From Adineta steineri (lineage: Eukaryota > Rotifera > Eurotatoria > Adinetida > Adinetidae), in assembly GCA_905250115.1 (NCBI GenBank), contig CAJNOI010000001.1, forward strand, positions 1,428,977 to 1,492,976: DNA of 64,000 nucleotides, written 5' to 3'. The notes under the pieces are model-generated. The model did not search any database. It had not been told where the DNA came from and saw only the letters and a list, made by a program, of their open reading frames with translations. Positions 23,906 through 35,544 of the stretch are shown piece after piece. Made by a program: the position numbers and the translations under genes. Position 1 is the stretch's first letter. Each line of letters starts with the position of its first letter.

Positions 23906-26900
23906 CTATTTTTCTTCTATATAAGAACAAAAATCAAGGTCGGTATTATATAAATTTACCTCGATACGAATAATTGATTCAGGATATTGTGGACTAATTT
24001 GTACATCTTGTTTATAAGCTGTACTTGTTACATAAGAAAATGGTATTAATACATCAGCATAAATAGTATCAACTAAAGATAAGAAAAAGAAATAAGATAT
24101 GGAAATGAAAATAATTCGAAAAAATAACGAACCATAATTATTGCCTGTTCTTTTATTTGTTGTTTTACGATTAATTATCTGTAGACGTACTTGATTACTT
24201 TTATCATCACATTCGAAAAGAAATCGTTCATCCCAAAAACTGTTTTTTTTCAAAAAAAAGAAGGAAATATTCTGTTAAGAAAAAGAATAAATTATTAAAA
24301 CATACGGATTTAAACCATTTTTTGCAATAGTTGTTTGTTGTGCTTGTTTTGGATGATTTAATTCAAGAATACAGTATGGTTGTTCAACATCTATTATATA
24401 AGAAAACTAAGTAATAGATGGGAAAAAATAAATTTGAATAGAATTACCATGTAATTTAACAGCTTTAACAATACGAATAAGTAATCTTTTCGGTTGTTTA
24501 TCTGTCAATATTTCATTTGTATATAAATTCTGAGTTGTATCATTAATTAATACTGTGGGTATGGAATCTGTTGGTTGATATCTTGTTGGACTTGGTTGAT
24601 GAGAACGTGATACATTTGATTGAACTGATGAAGTAGAAAGTTGATTAGGAGATATTGACTAAAATAATGAACAGAAATACTTGATTATCTTATCATATAT
24701 TTATAAAGAAATAACGAGATGTAATACAAAACGTTATTTACTATTAGAATAATTCAATGAGAACTTGTCGTAACAAAATCAGTGGGTGGTAACATCTCTC
24801 TTCTAATAATCTTTACAACCTTGAAATCGAGATAACTGTTACTTAAGATAGAAAAATTAGACTTCTTTTCTAGTCTAAATATATTTCACATATCTTATTA
24901 TAATAATTTATTTAATTAGTAAATAACTAACATTACTTTCTATTTATAATTATAAAATAAATATTTACCGTTTTATTTGTTTCTGAATGAGATAATGGTG
25001 ATGAATTATAAAGAGGAGTAGAATTAATATTCTCTTGATTATCTGAGAGACGAAACAAACATCGAACAACAGTTCGTTTAATAGTTTCGTCTATTAGTTT
25101 GATAACATTTTGTTTTTCATCTGCTGATAAAGCCTAGAGATAAGAGAAAAAACAAAAACATATTTATTATAAGACGAAAACAGCATTTTCATGTATGTCT
25201 CTATTTTACATGATTTGGATCAATAATATTAACAGGATTAATTTGAAGTTGTTGAAGAGTAGCTTCAATTGAATATTGACTTGTATTAATTACTAATAAA
25301 ATATAAAGTTGACCAGATAATTTTTGAATTTCAAGAGAAAAATGTTGTTCTTTAAATGTATTAACAATATTAAGAATTAAATGATCAATATCGAGTACAG
25401 CATTGATAACCTTTAAAAATAAAAAAAAGAAAGAAAGCAGATGGGAGAATTTTTTTATTTTGACAGATATAAATACTTACGATTTTATCATTAGTTATTT
25501 CACCACTTCTGTTCTGATTAGTATTTTGAGAAACATTACGAATTTTCGCATTAGCAAATTGGAGAGTTTCCACGCTGAGTCGTTCCTAATAATAATAAAA
25601 ACATGTTTGTCACAATTGGCTTTGTCAGTTAATTTGCTTAAGGACACACATCAGTATGGTGTACATATGAAAAAACAAAGATCGTAGTTGATGATAAAAG
25701 TGCTTTTTTTTCTAACGGACAAAAAATTTACTATACCTTTCGATTTAAAAATTCCTGATTTAATGTACGTTGAAATTCTCTCGAGAATTTTGTTCGTATA
25801 TGACTTTTTTGATTTAATAAAATATTTAACAACGATGGTGTTGTTTTTTGTAAAAATTTATTTCTTATTCTTGTTAATGTATTTCGAATATAAGAATAAG
25901 TTAAATAAAGATAATTTTGAATAAATTTTAATAAACGACGATATTCAAAAATAATTAAAAATATTAGTGTTAAGAGAATAAATGTTAAAAGAATCGTTAG
26001 AAATAAATAACGTTGATGTGATTTTTCCGTCGGAAATGAAAATTGTGAACGAAAATTATTATAATATATTGTTAAATTATGAACTAATTGATGATATTTA
26101 TCACGTTGACGTTCAATGAACGCATCGATTATTGCTTGACGATCCGTAGACATTATGAATTACTACTATAGGGATATTGTTCTGTTGTTGCATACACCAA
26201 CTGCATTATACATTTGGTGAAAGAAACTCAATCATCATCATCATCATCGATCGAGCTGTCGACGACCGGGCGTTTTTCCTCATCTTTCCAAGTGCTTGGC
26301 GCATACTTTATCGTTATGAATACAGAAAGCAATAGAGAAAAAAAGAATGCGAGAAAAGAAAAATCCGTATAGATATTATGGGTAGATAATACATCTAGGA
26401 AACAAACAAAATGCTCGATCCTGCAACATATAAATGATATATACGGTGAAAAAATCTTTTCTTTCTCTTTCATCTGCCCAAAAGGAATCCGTCAAGACGT
26501 CATTGACGGCAAACAAACAAACAAACAAACAACCAACATATGAGACATCATCGAAAAAAAAATCGAGAGAAAAGAACAGCAGCAGCTTTTCTTATAACTA
26601 ACGGGAGAGTTGATCGATATATCTTTTCTATAAGAAACGAGGAAATACTATATAACGTCAAGGTTAATATTAACTAGAAAGAGAAGGTCATTTATATATA
26701 ACTTACAAGTTGTTTTAAAAATGTATTATTAATTGCTAGCCGACATGTTTCACTAATATTTCTAAAACCATCATTTTGTTCATGTTGAAGCCATAATCGA
26801 AGTTGTTTTTCAATTTCTTCATCTAATGATTGAGTATTTGATGATATTGTATTTTTATTGATTGATGGTCGTTTTTCCGTAGTTGCTGTTGGTGTTGCTG

Positions 26901-29900
26901 TTGCTGTTGTTGTTGTTGTTATTGGTGGATGTAAATCATTTTTATTCGATATTATTGTTTGTTGTTTTTTATTTGATGATCGATCAGACTTATCATGATG
27001 ATAAAAAGAAGATGTATTTGATGTTTTACGTACTGATAACCATTTATAAATAAATGCTAGTACAAATATTATTAAACCAATTATTATCCAGAATCGTACA
27101 AAACGATATAATTGTGTTTTAAAACTTCTAGCTGGTATTTTTGATATATAAGCACATGATGAATTTGGATATTGACGATAAGATTTTGGTCCATTAGATT
27201 TTAATATGGATAAGTAAACAGGAAATGGTGAATGACGACGATATTTATCAAGAAAATAAAGATATCTACGTTTTGATAATCGATAACGACTCAAACTTTT
27301 TGTATAATCATAACATTTTATATCAGTATAAGCTGTGTAAAGTGAAGTTGTATTATAACGTGGTAAATGTCTAGCATGTTTTGTTGATGAAATAAATATA
27401 TGTGCAAGTTTAGTTTTTGTTAGATGCCATATATTCCATGCATCATCAACCCAACCATTTAATTTATTTCTTATCGATAATTTTGATTTCTTATTTTTAT
27501 TCTTTTTTGCTTTACGTCCAGGAAGTTTATCTTGAATATTATGAGTAAGCGTTTCTATTTTATCTTTAACTTTTTCTGTCAAAGTTTTGGGTTTTGTTTT
27601 ATGTCCAGGAAGGTGTTCTTGAATAGTATGAGTAAGTGTTTCTATTTTATCTTTAACTTTTTCTGTTAAAGTTTTGGGTTTTTTCAGCGATTTTATTTTG
27701 TTAACAACAGTTGTTTTTAACTAAAGAAAAAAAATTATTTATAAATAAATTTTATATTTATTTTTCAATATACTAACATCTTCCGTTTTTTTTTTAATAT
27801 TTTTTTTCACTTTAGAAGCTTTCTTTTCTAATGGTGTAACTACTTGGTCTTTAAATTTTGATATAACTTTATCTGGCTTTGGAATTGCTTCTTTGATCTG
27901 AATAAGATAGAAAATTTTATTTTTATAAAATAGAATAAAGAATGATATTATATACTTGTTCGCTTTTTTCTTTAATAAATTCTTCTGCAGAACCAACAAG
28001 ATCAGCTATTTTATGATTAACATCATCAACACTTGAAGAAATCTATTTATAATAAAATTAAAATAAAATAATTCTATTCTTTATAATTACTTGATCTTCG
28101 ATTGATGCAACAAATTTTCCAGCTGATTGTTTTGTACGATCAATTAATGATAAATCTTCATCATTGTCAGTTAAAGAAGATAACTAGATAACGAAAAAAA
28201 GAATTTTAATTAATTATGTCATAGAAGATTTACTTTATCATGTAAGTGTTCAGCTGTTGTTTCAATTGGTTGAATAAGATCTTCTTTGACATGATCAAGA
28301 ATTGAGGAATGTTCTTCTTCTTCTTCTTCATCATCGTTACTTGTAGAAGAAGATAACTAAAAAGAATTAAGTCGAATAATCTTATTGAAGGTTATTTATA
28401 TATACTTTATTTTTAACATCAGTCAGAACTTTATCAACAGGTTCCACTAATGTTTCTTTAATCTTATCAGTTAATGTAGATGATTGTTGTTGTTGTAGTT
28501 GTTCTCCTTCATCGTCAGTTTCATAGCCTGACTCTCCATTATCATCATCATCATCTTCTGCAGAAGACGAATGGAACTATAGAAATACATAAAACAAGTA
28601 TGTTATAATGGTTTAATCAATATTTTTACTGTATTTTGAAACTGATTAGCTATTGCTGAAGCAAAACTTTTCACTTTTTGTATAGGCGTTGATAATTGTT
28701 CTTTAATTTTATTAGCTGTTGTTACTGATTGAACAATATCATCATCATCCTCATCGTCTGATTCACCACCGGAATCTTCATTATCACTAATAATTGAAGA
28801 AGATAACTAAACGAAAAGAAATCATATTAAATATCGAGTAATTTTATGTTATTCATCATTTTAAATCAAACTTGATTTGAACTAATTTATTAAAGTACTT
28901 TTTTTCTATGACAATTACAGAAATTTCCTTAAGTTGACAGTGAAAAGTTCTTATAATGTTTACTATTTAATATCAATAAATCATATTTTTGACATATTTT
29001 TATTTCGTATAAAGTTTATTCCAAACCATCGTATTTTTCTACGAACAAATTATTTTCATCCGCTTTTTATAATCTCTAATGAAAATTCTCTAATATTATT
29101 GTCAATAGTAAATGTATTTTTTTTCGGACTGTACAAACCTCATTTGCAATTTCTTCTCTAAGATTTTCGGCTATATCAGATGGTTTAGATGAAGAATCTT
29201 CATCTTCATCATCATCTTTATCTTCAGACGAAGATATCTAATAAAAATATATTATAATATATTACATAATATTTTAATATAAAAACAAACTTTGCTTTTA
29301 ATAGTATCTAAAGTTTGTTGAGTTATTGTTGTGTGTTCTTCTTGATTAGTATCATCAACATCATCATCACCATCATCAGATGGCTCATCGTCATCTTCAT
29401 CATCATCTTTATCTTCAGATGAAGATATCTAATAAAAATATATTATAATATATTACATAATATTTTAATGTCAAAACAAACTTTGCTTTTAATAGTATCT
29501 AAAGTTTGTTCAATGACTGTTGTAGGTTCTTCTTGATTAGTATCATCAACATCATCATCATCATCATCATCATCATCACTATCATCATCTTCATCATCAG
29601 ATTCGGACGGCTCATCATCATCTTCATCTTTATCTTCAGACGAAGATATCTAATAAAAATATATTATAATACATTACATAATATTTTTAATATCAAAACA
29701 AACTTTGCTTTTAATAGTATCTAAAGTTTGTTCAGTTATTGTTGTATTGTCTTCTTGATCAGTATCATCATCTTCATCATCATCAGATTCGGACGACTCA
29801 TCATCATCGTCGTCATCATCATCATCATCTATATCAGGAACTGAAGAGGAGGAAAATGAATTCAATTCAGTATTCTCCTCCTCTTCTTCTTGTTCTAATT

Positions 29901-30900
29901 TATTTTGTTCATTATCAGAATGAACAATATCATTTTTTTTACTTTCATATTTTTGAAATGGTGCTTTAAGATAATAAACAATCCATCGTTGAAATCGTGA
30001 ACTTTTCTTTTCTATTTCTTTATCCGAAATTTTTAAATTATTGATTCGTTTTCCGATATCTTTTTGTATTGTTTTAAATGTATCTTCAAGTTTTTCATCG
30101 CTTACTAATGGTGAATGTTTTTCATTTATTACTGTTTCATTCTCATCCGTAAATGCATCAATAAAACGTTTATATAAATTCTCACTCATTGTTTCAACAA
30201 CTTCTTTTACAGGTGATTTCGATGTTGTAGTTTTAACAGTTGTTGCTGTTGTTGTTTTCGTAACGATCACTGGTGTCTAGGAAGAAAAACAAAATATTTG
30301 ATAAACACTTATTCATTTTTTTTTATTTACCGAAGGTACTTTTACATTTTCATGATGATGTCGAATTGATAAAGCAATAGGCATAAGAATAAATAAAGTT
30401 TGTAGTAGAAGAAGAGCAATAAATGTTGCAATAAATAAATATTTTTTAATATCTTCACGTTTTATTTGATCACTATTGAATATTTTCCAACGTTGACTTA
30501 AATATTGATCGTAGAATTGACAAACATGTTCATGAAAATATTTTGAAATATAAAATGATAATATCGAACATAACCAAAATAATGGAAATAATATATCATA
30601 ATCAATTGATTTTGGAGTTAAAAAACGAACTATTTTTAATGGAAGCCACAAAGTAAATGAGATTATATTAAATATTAAACGAAATATTAGTCTTAATAAC
30701 CAAAAGAATAAGATTTGTATACGAATTAAACAGTATATTAGAACAAAGAAACCGATTGTGAATAGAAAACCTTCCTTTAACGATCGAATACGTTCTTTAC
30801 TAAACATATTTTGTTGTTGTAAATGAGCTATATAACCAGTTATTGAATTTATTAATGGATTATTCATAAATGTATTTGGTGGTAATGTAGTAGATGACAT
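23906..30900 (-). CDS. Giant multi-pass membrane protein with acidic exon repeats, SMP-like region and C2 domain (TMEM24/C2CD2-like)
   Basis: Nineteen exons: 30900-30331, 30276-29704, 29649-29482, 29428-29291, 29237-29139, 28806-28630, 28576-28406, 28356-28234, 28183-28091, 28042-27956, 27897-27778, 27720-26707, 25585-25481, 25410-25210, 25133-24969, 24658-24448, 24390-24306, 24239-24133, 24072-23906; about 1457 residues. Exon 1 has several hydrophobic segments (EGFLFTIGFFVLIYCLIRIQ and others). Exons 2-11 are acidic repeats, mostly starting ISSS or LSSS. Exon 12 adds basic repeats and a TM (FWIIIGLIIFVLAFIYKWL). Exons 12-15 resemble an SMP lipid-transfer module (ETLQFANAKIRNVSQ). Exons 16-19 are a C2 domain (RLLIRIVKAVKLHD, PYCILELNHP, NGLNPFWDERFLFEC). 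TMEM24/C2CD2L-type proteins tether ER to plasma membrane and move lipids; that role is inferred. The last 17 codons follow a possible GAG|GTAAAT donor, so the extreme C-terminus is uncertain. Confidence 0.68.
25737..26153 (-). CDS. Alternative first exon giving a short TM-SMP-C2 isoform
   Basis: ATG 26153, preceded by an in-frame TAA, opens 139 codons ending at a donor (AAG|GTATAG) in phase 0, exactly the phase needed to join exon 25585-25481 of the large gene. It encodes a short cytoplasmic head, one strong TM segment (LFLTILLTFILLTLIFLIIF), a basic stretch, and an end (REFQRTLNQEFLNRK) that parallels the end of the competing upstream exon (SETCRLAINNTFLKQL). The resulting product would be about 485 residues with the compact layout of TMEM24/C2CD2L. 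The DNA just upstream (about 26240-26660) is less AT-rich and is a likely internal promoter. A separate overlapping gene sharing 3' exons is the same thing by another name. Confidence 0.6.
26154..26706 (-). promoter_or_regulatory. Probable internal promoter of the short isoform
   Basis: This 553-bp stretch separates the donor of exon 12 and the alternative start exon. It is richer in GC than ordinary introns here, contains a GACGTCA-like element near 26497-26503 and an (AAAC)n tract at 26511-26531. Promoter activity is inferred from position only. Confidence 0.35.
26511..26531. repeat. (AAAC)n microsatellite
   Basis: About five tandem AAAC units inside the putative internal promoter. Confidence 0.8.
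27508..27681 (-). repeat. Tandem 87-bp coding repeat
   Basis: Two adjacent 87-bp copies (27681-27595 and 27594-27508) encode 29 residues each, beginning KPKTLTEKVKDKIETLTH and ending in an LPG motif. They differ at only a few bases, so the duplication is recent or homogenised. It lies in exon 12 of the large C2 protein gene, just before the Lys-rich stretch. Confidence 0.85.
29239..29703 (-). repeat. Recent tandem exon-plus-intron duplications
   Basis: Three successive introns (29650-29703, 29429-29481, 29238-29290) are near-identical over about 50 bp, and the exons beside them share the start ISSSEDKD and the end QTLDTIKSK. Introns are otherwise unconserved in this gene, so their identity shows duplication of whole exon-intron units. 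The units differ mainly in the length of the GAT/GAA (Asp/Glu) run. Confidence 0.88.
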
Positions 30901-32204
30901 TATGGAAGTTTAATTAGATTCGTTGTTTCTAAATAGAATAATTGATAAGTAACACAGACAGATTAAATTACGATGAAACGTGACAAGATCAGTTCTTTAT
31001 GTTATTTCAGATGACTGGACATGTCTTTCTTTTGTATTTTATTATCTAAAGACTAAATCATATACATATTATTCTTACATACAAAATGCCATTATTATAC
31101 AATAAGATGATTACTGTCTCTATGAATGTTCGTGTTCGTCTACAATTGAGTAATAATAAAAATGTATGTCACTAGAGATGTAAAACAGTGAGACTGAAGA
31201 CTATTTCCTAGTTCTTCTTTGTTTATGTCAATGAAAAAATAGTTTACAATTACTGGGCAGTCAAAAAGAGAACGACATGCGCATAAATCTAATGTAACAA
31301 CAACCAAAAATCCGATAGTAAAGCAAAGAATGAGAGAAAAAACGAGATTGAAAGAGCTGCTGTTGCCATCGTCTTTCTTCTTTCGACAGTTCTTTGTCTA
31401 CGACATAAGAAAATAAAATAAAAAGAAATGTTCGACTACTTTCTCCTCCTCTCATAACATCAACTTTTTCTTGTTACCATAACCCTTCTCATCCTTATTT
31501 TTTTTTCTCGCTCTCTCTCTCTCTCACTCTTTTTCTATATCAATAGCGCGCACGTTTTTAATAAATATGATTGAGCATAGAGATAAAAAGCAGATATTGA
31601 ACCACAAGAGAATCAAAACAGGAAAGACTCTAATAACATACCTGCCTTATTTAATTTATCATGAAATTATTTTTATAGTAACAATCATCGATTATATATG
31701 TTTCATCTAGAAAACAACAAGATAAAAACAAAAAAGAAAGATTCAGAAACATGTTTAACACATTTATTTTGAATCCTTTGTGCACTTGTCTCTGAATATA
31801 AGCAAACATTTACTGATCATTATGTGTTTTGTTCTTTTTCTTTCTCGCATTTATCATTGCACAACGGCAGAGTTTAAAGAGTCGAGTATTATACGAAAAA
31901 AAAGAAAAAAAAGAAATGTGACAAAGTATTTACTGCTCGTTACCTGTTTAGTTTAATAAGGATGAAAAACACCGCAGACAAGCAACTATTTTGATACCTA
32001 CCATAAATTATTACAGGTAAGTAATCAAATGGTATGTTACCGCCGTTATTAAAATGATCATTATAAATGACATTATATGGTAGATAAAAAATACAAATGT
32101 GCGATTCCTTCTTATTTTTTTCGTCTCTGTTGAGTATGTATGATGAAAAAAAACAAAAATTTTATTTTCTTTTTATGTCACATTAATTATTCAATAGTCA
32201 ATGT
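30901..32204. other. Intergenic spacer and putative promoter of the large membrane protein gene
   Basis: About 1.3 kb upstream of ATG 30900. It includes a pyrimidine-rich tract with CTCTCTCTCTCTCAC (about 31510-31527) followed by a small GC patch (GCGCGCACG). No gene supported. Confidence 0.5.
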
Positions 32205-34108
32205 TTATTTAAGACTTTGACAATATATTGGAAATTGATTTTTAATGTATTGACCAATTTGATTTGCTGCATCTGTATTTACTCCATCAACAAATAAAAG
32301 ATATAAACTGCAAACACCTTCATGTTCATCTAAACGTGCTTGAATACTACACACTTTAGTTATTTGATTGTCATCAGATTTTAAACGTTTTGCTGCTGGT
32401 GGTTGTTCATCATTTTGATGACGTCGACGTTGACGTTGATGAGACCATAAATTTTCATATGCATCAAATATCCAAGCAAACGAACTTAGACTTGTCCATT
32501 TTAACTACAAAAAAAATAACAAAGATGAACTTTTCATAAACGATCTTTTGTAAATACTAAAGAACAATCATCAAAGAGTAAATCAAGGTTATTAAAAGAA
32601 GAATCTGAATTGTAATGTTATATGAAATTGTTTAACTTCTTTTCTTTTTCTTTCTCACTACTTATATATATATGATCAAACTGAATCAATAGCTATAGTT
32701 GTCTATCAAGGTCATCTCGTACAAAAATAATAAGATGAAAGAATAACTTTATTCTTTTTTCTTATTATATAAGTTACAGTATTCATAAACTTACATTGAG
32801 TTTATTAAATATGAATGTTTCTAGATAATTTTTAATAAAATCAAATGAATATTTCGATTCAAATTCAATATTAATTGGTGTTCGAGTTATTTCTTTTCTT
32901 TTTGCTTTCTAGAATTATAATAATGATAGAAAAAAAAAGAAATTTTGTATTTGATTTCATTTAAATACTTTTAATGCTTTAAATGCTTCTCGAGTTTGAC
33001 ATTGTTCAGGAAAATGATATGTTTCATCAAATGTCCATGCAATTGCCCAACGCATCGTATTTCCTTGACAAAATTCTGTATCAATATGATTAATATCTTT
33101 TAAATATATCTGAATTTGATCTAAACTTGATTTTTTACCCAATTGACTCGTAAAAATTCTAAAAAGAAAATTATTTTTGCTAATAAATATCTGTTCTTTT
33201 TGTCTAAGAAACTTACAAAAAAAAATTCTTTCTACCTGACATTCGTGGTGTATGTTTGACTTTCATCAATCATACGTTTAACAAATTCAACTTCACCACC
33301 TTGATCATATATTGATTCGATATTTGCAGCTGTATTTATTGAATTAGCTGATGGACGAGTAGATTTTCGAGTATGTGTTAAACCTTGAGATTCTAATGTA
33401 TCAGTAAAGAATGGAGGGTTACACATAAGAAAATCATAATGTTTTGTTCGATCAATAACACCATCAAATAAAGCTGATATATCTGTTTGTATTACTAAAA
33501 TAAAAATTCTATTTTTAGAAATAAATATGAATAGCTTTTTTTTGTTACCATGAATTTGATCTTGTAATTGATTTTGTTCAACATTCTTTATAGCCATACG
33601 ATAATTAAATGGATCAATTTCTGAAACATACATTGTCCATTGAGGATTAAGACGTAATGCTAGCAGTGCATGAATACATGAACAACCACTACCTTAATTA
33701 TAAAATAAATCAAATAAGAATTTTTATATGTTTTCTCTTTATACCAATGTCAATGCCAATTGCATCATTTTTACATTCAATTAAATCTTCAATCCAGTGA
33801 AGGTAATTTAATTTTTGTGGAATTCTTGGTATGAGACGATCTATAAATAATAGATAAGAATAATAATAATAAAAGAATAGATTTCTATTACCTAAACTTA
33901 ATTCTAAATCTAAATTAAAATCTTCTTTAGCTACTGCTATTGTTAATGCTCGAACAGAATTTGAATCACGAAAATCAAATGTAACATCACCATTATTTTT
34001 TTCTATGACAAAAGGTTTTAATGTTGGATATTTATCTGCAAGTTGTTTAAAATTAGGTGGATTTGTTCGATAACGATTTCGAACATGCATATATTCATTG
34101 AAAGACAT
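32205..34108 (-). CDS. METTL16: METTL16, U6 snRNA/mRNA N6-adenosine methyltransferase
   Basis: Seven exons: 34108-33892, 33840-33745, 33692-33549, 33494-33236, 33158-32969, 32908-32795, 32504-32205; 439 residues. The start MSFNEYMHVRNRYRTNPPNF matches the RNA-binding N-terminal arm of METTL16. The SAM-binding loop GIDIGSGCSCIHALL, the catalytic NPPF (in FLMCNPPFFTD), the GGEVEFVKRMI segment and the LGKKSS and EFCQGNTMRWAIAW blocks are all present in the family order. METTL16 methylates the ACAGAGA-type box of U6 snRNA and, in animals, SAM-synthetase transcripts. The protein is shorter than the about 560-residue vertebrate form: the linker is compact and the C-terminal domain is reduced to about 100 residues. 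Intron 3 (54 nt) is in frame and stop-free. The ATG abuts a 3' splice signal. Confidence 0.94.
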
Positions 34109-34118
34109 CTAAAAGATA
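34109..34118 (-). promoter_or_regulatory. 3' splice site abutting the METTL16 ATG
   Basis: On the minus strand the sequence reads ATCTTTTAG directly followed by ATG. Only 178 bp separate this ATG from the stop codon of the upstream thiolase gene, on the same strand. A trans-splice acceptor in a short polycistron, or a 5'UTR intron, would explain it. Confidence 0.5.
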
Positions 34119-34286
34119 CGTTTTTATCTATAGTGATTTATCGATCATGTTTTACATTTTGATTTTCAAATTTTATATCAATACAAATAATTAAAAGAGA
34201 ATAATTTTTCTTTTTATTCTCTATAGAATTTCTTTTTTTCTCTTATAAAAAAAAGTCGAAGAATAGTTAAGATAAAAAAATGTGAT

Positions 34287-35544
34287 TTAAACACGTTCGA
34301 TTAATAATGAAATGCCTTGACCACCACCAATACAAGCGGCACCAATAGCATATTTTCCTTGTCGTCTTATTAATTCATATACAAGATTTGCTGTGATACG
34401 TGTACCTGATGCACCTAATGGATGACCAAGAGCAATTGCACCACCATTAACATTAGTTTTATCGTTTGGTAATTTCAAAGTTTTTTGACAAGCGAGGAAT
34501 TGTGGTGCAAAAGCTTCGTTAATATCAAATAAATCTATATCAGATACTTGTTTTTTTGTTTTCTTTAATAAATTTTCAATAGCAGGTACTGGTCCAAAAC
34601 CCATTATTGTTGGTTCAACTCCACTAACATGATAACCTACTAATCGAGCTAATGGTTGAAGATTATGTTTTTTTAATGCTTCTTCACTAACAATAATCAC
34701 AGCAGCAGCACCATCACATACACCACTGGCATTACCAGCATTAACAGTTCCTTTATCTTTAATAAAAACAGCGGGTAATTTTGCAAGTGTTTCCATAGTT
34801 GATTGTGGACGTGGATGTTCATCTGTATCAAAACTTTCCTCAGCTCCTTTTTTTCCTTTCGTTTTTATTGGTTCAATTTCATCTTTGAAAGAACCTTGAT
34901 CATTAGCTTTTTTCCAACGTTGTTGAGATTGTAAAGCATATTGATCAGCATCTTGACGTGAAATACCATATTTTTTTGCTAAATTTTCCGCTAAATAACA
35001 AATCAATAGATTAATACAAAGTTCTTTTCGTCTTTAATCTTTATTAATTACCTGTGATACCCATTGGTACTTTAGCATATTCATCTGTTAAACCTTGCCA
35101 AAGTGTATCTTCAAGTTTTAAATCTTGACCTAATTTTGTTCCAAATCGAATATTTCGTACTGCATATGGAGCTTGTGACATGCTTTCAGCACCACCACAA
35201 AGTACAATATTTGAATCACCTAATTCAATTTCTTGTCCACCAGATATAATTGATTGAAAGCCAGATCCACAAAGACGATTAACTGTTAATGCAGGAACAT
35301 GAACTGGTACACCAGCACGTAAAGCAGCATGACGAGCAATATAAGCTGCATCTGATGATGATTGCATAACATTACCAACAATTGTACTATCAATACTTTC
35401 AGGTGATAGTTTTGATTGTTTTAGAACGGCACGATTAGCTAATTCTTGTAAATGTGTTGCTGAAAAATCTTTTAATTTACCACCATATGTACCGAATGGA
35501 GTACGACGTGCTGCAACAATATATATAGCGCTTTTAAAGACCAT
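34287..35544 (-). CDS. ACAA2: Mitochondrial-type 3-ketoacyl-CoA thiolase (acetyl-CoA acyltransferase 2)
   Basis: Two exons, 35544-35052 and 34990-34287, give 398 residues, the usual length. Thiolases cleave 3-ketoacyl-CoA with CoA in the last step of beta-oxidation. Catalytic features are visible: the nucleophile Cys in NRLCGSGFQSI, the substrate-loop His in NEAFAPQFLA (the N-E-A-F motif), the GGAIALGHPLGASGTR block with its catalytic His, and the second active Cys in CIGGGQG. The N-terminus (FKSAIYIVAARRTPFGTYGG) matches ACAA2, which keeps an uncleaved mitochondrial targeting signal. QSSSDAAYIARH and LALQSQQRW-type segments also fit ACAA2 better than the cytosolic ACAT group. It lies 178 bp upstream of METTL16 on the same strand. 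Confidence 0.95.

Noticed and set aside
26228..26473. 81-codon minus ORF in the putative internal promoter
   Set aside because: Ends in an Asp run from a CAT repeat and cannot be joined to the isoform exon; more likely regulatory DNA.
29739..30280. Plus-strand ORFs opposite exon 2 of the large membrane protein
   Set aside because: His-rich shadow of the GAT/GAA acidic tract on the other strand.
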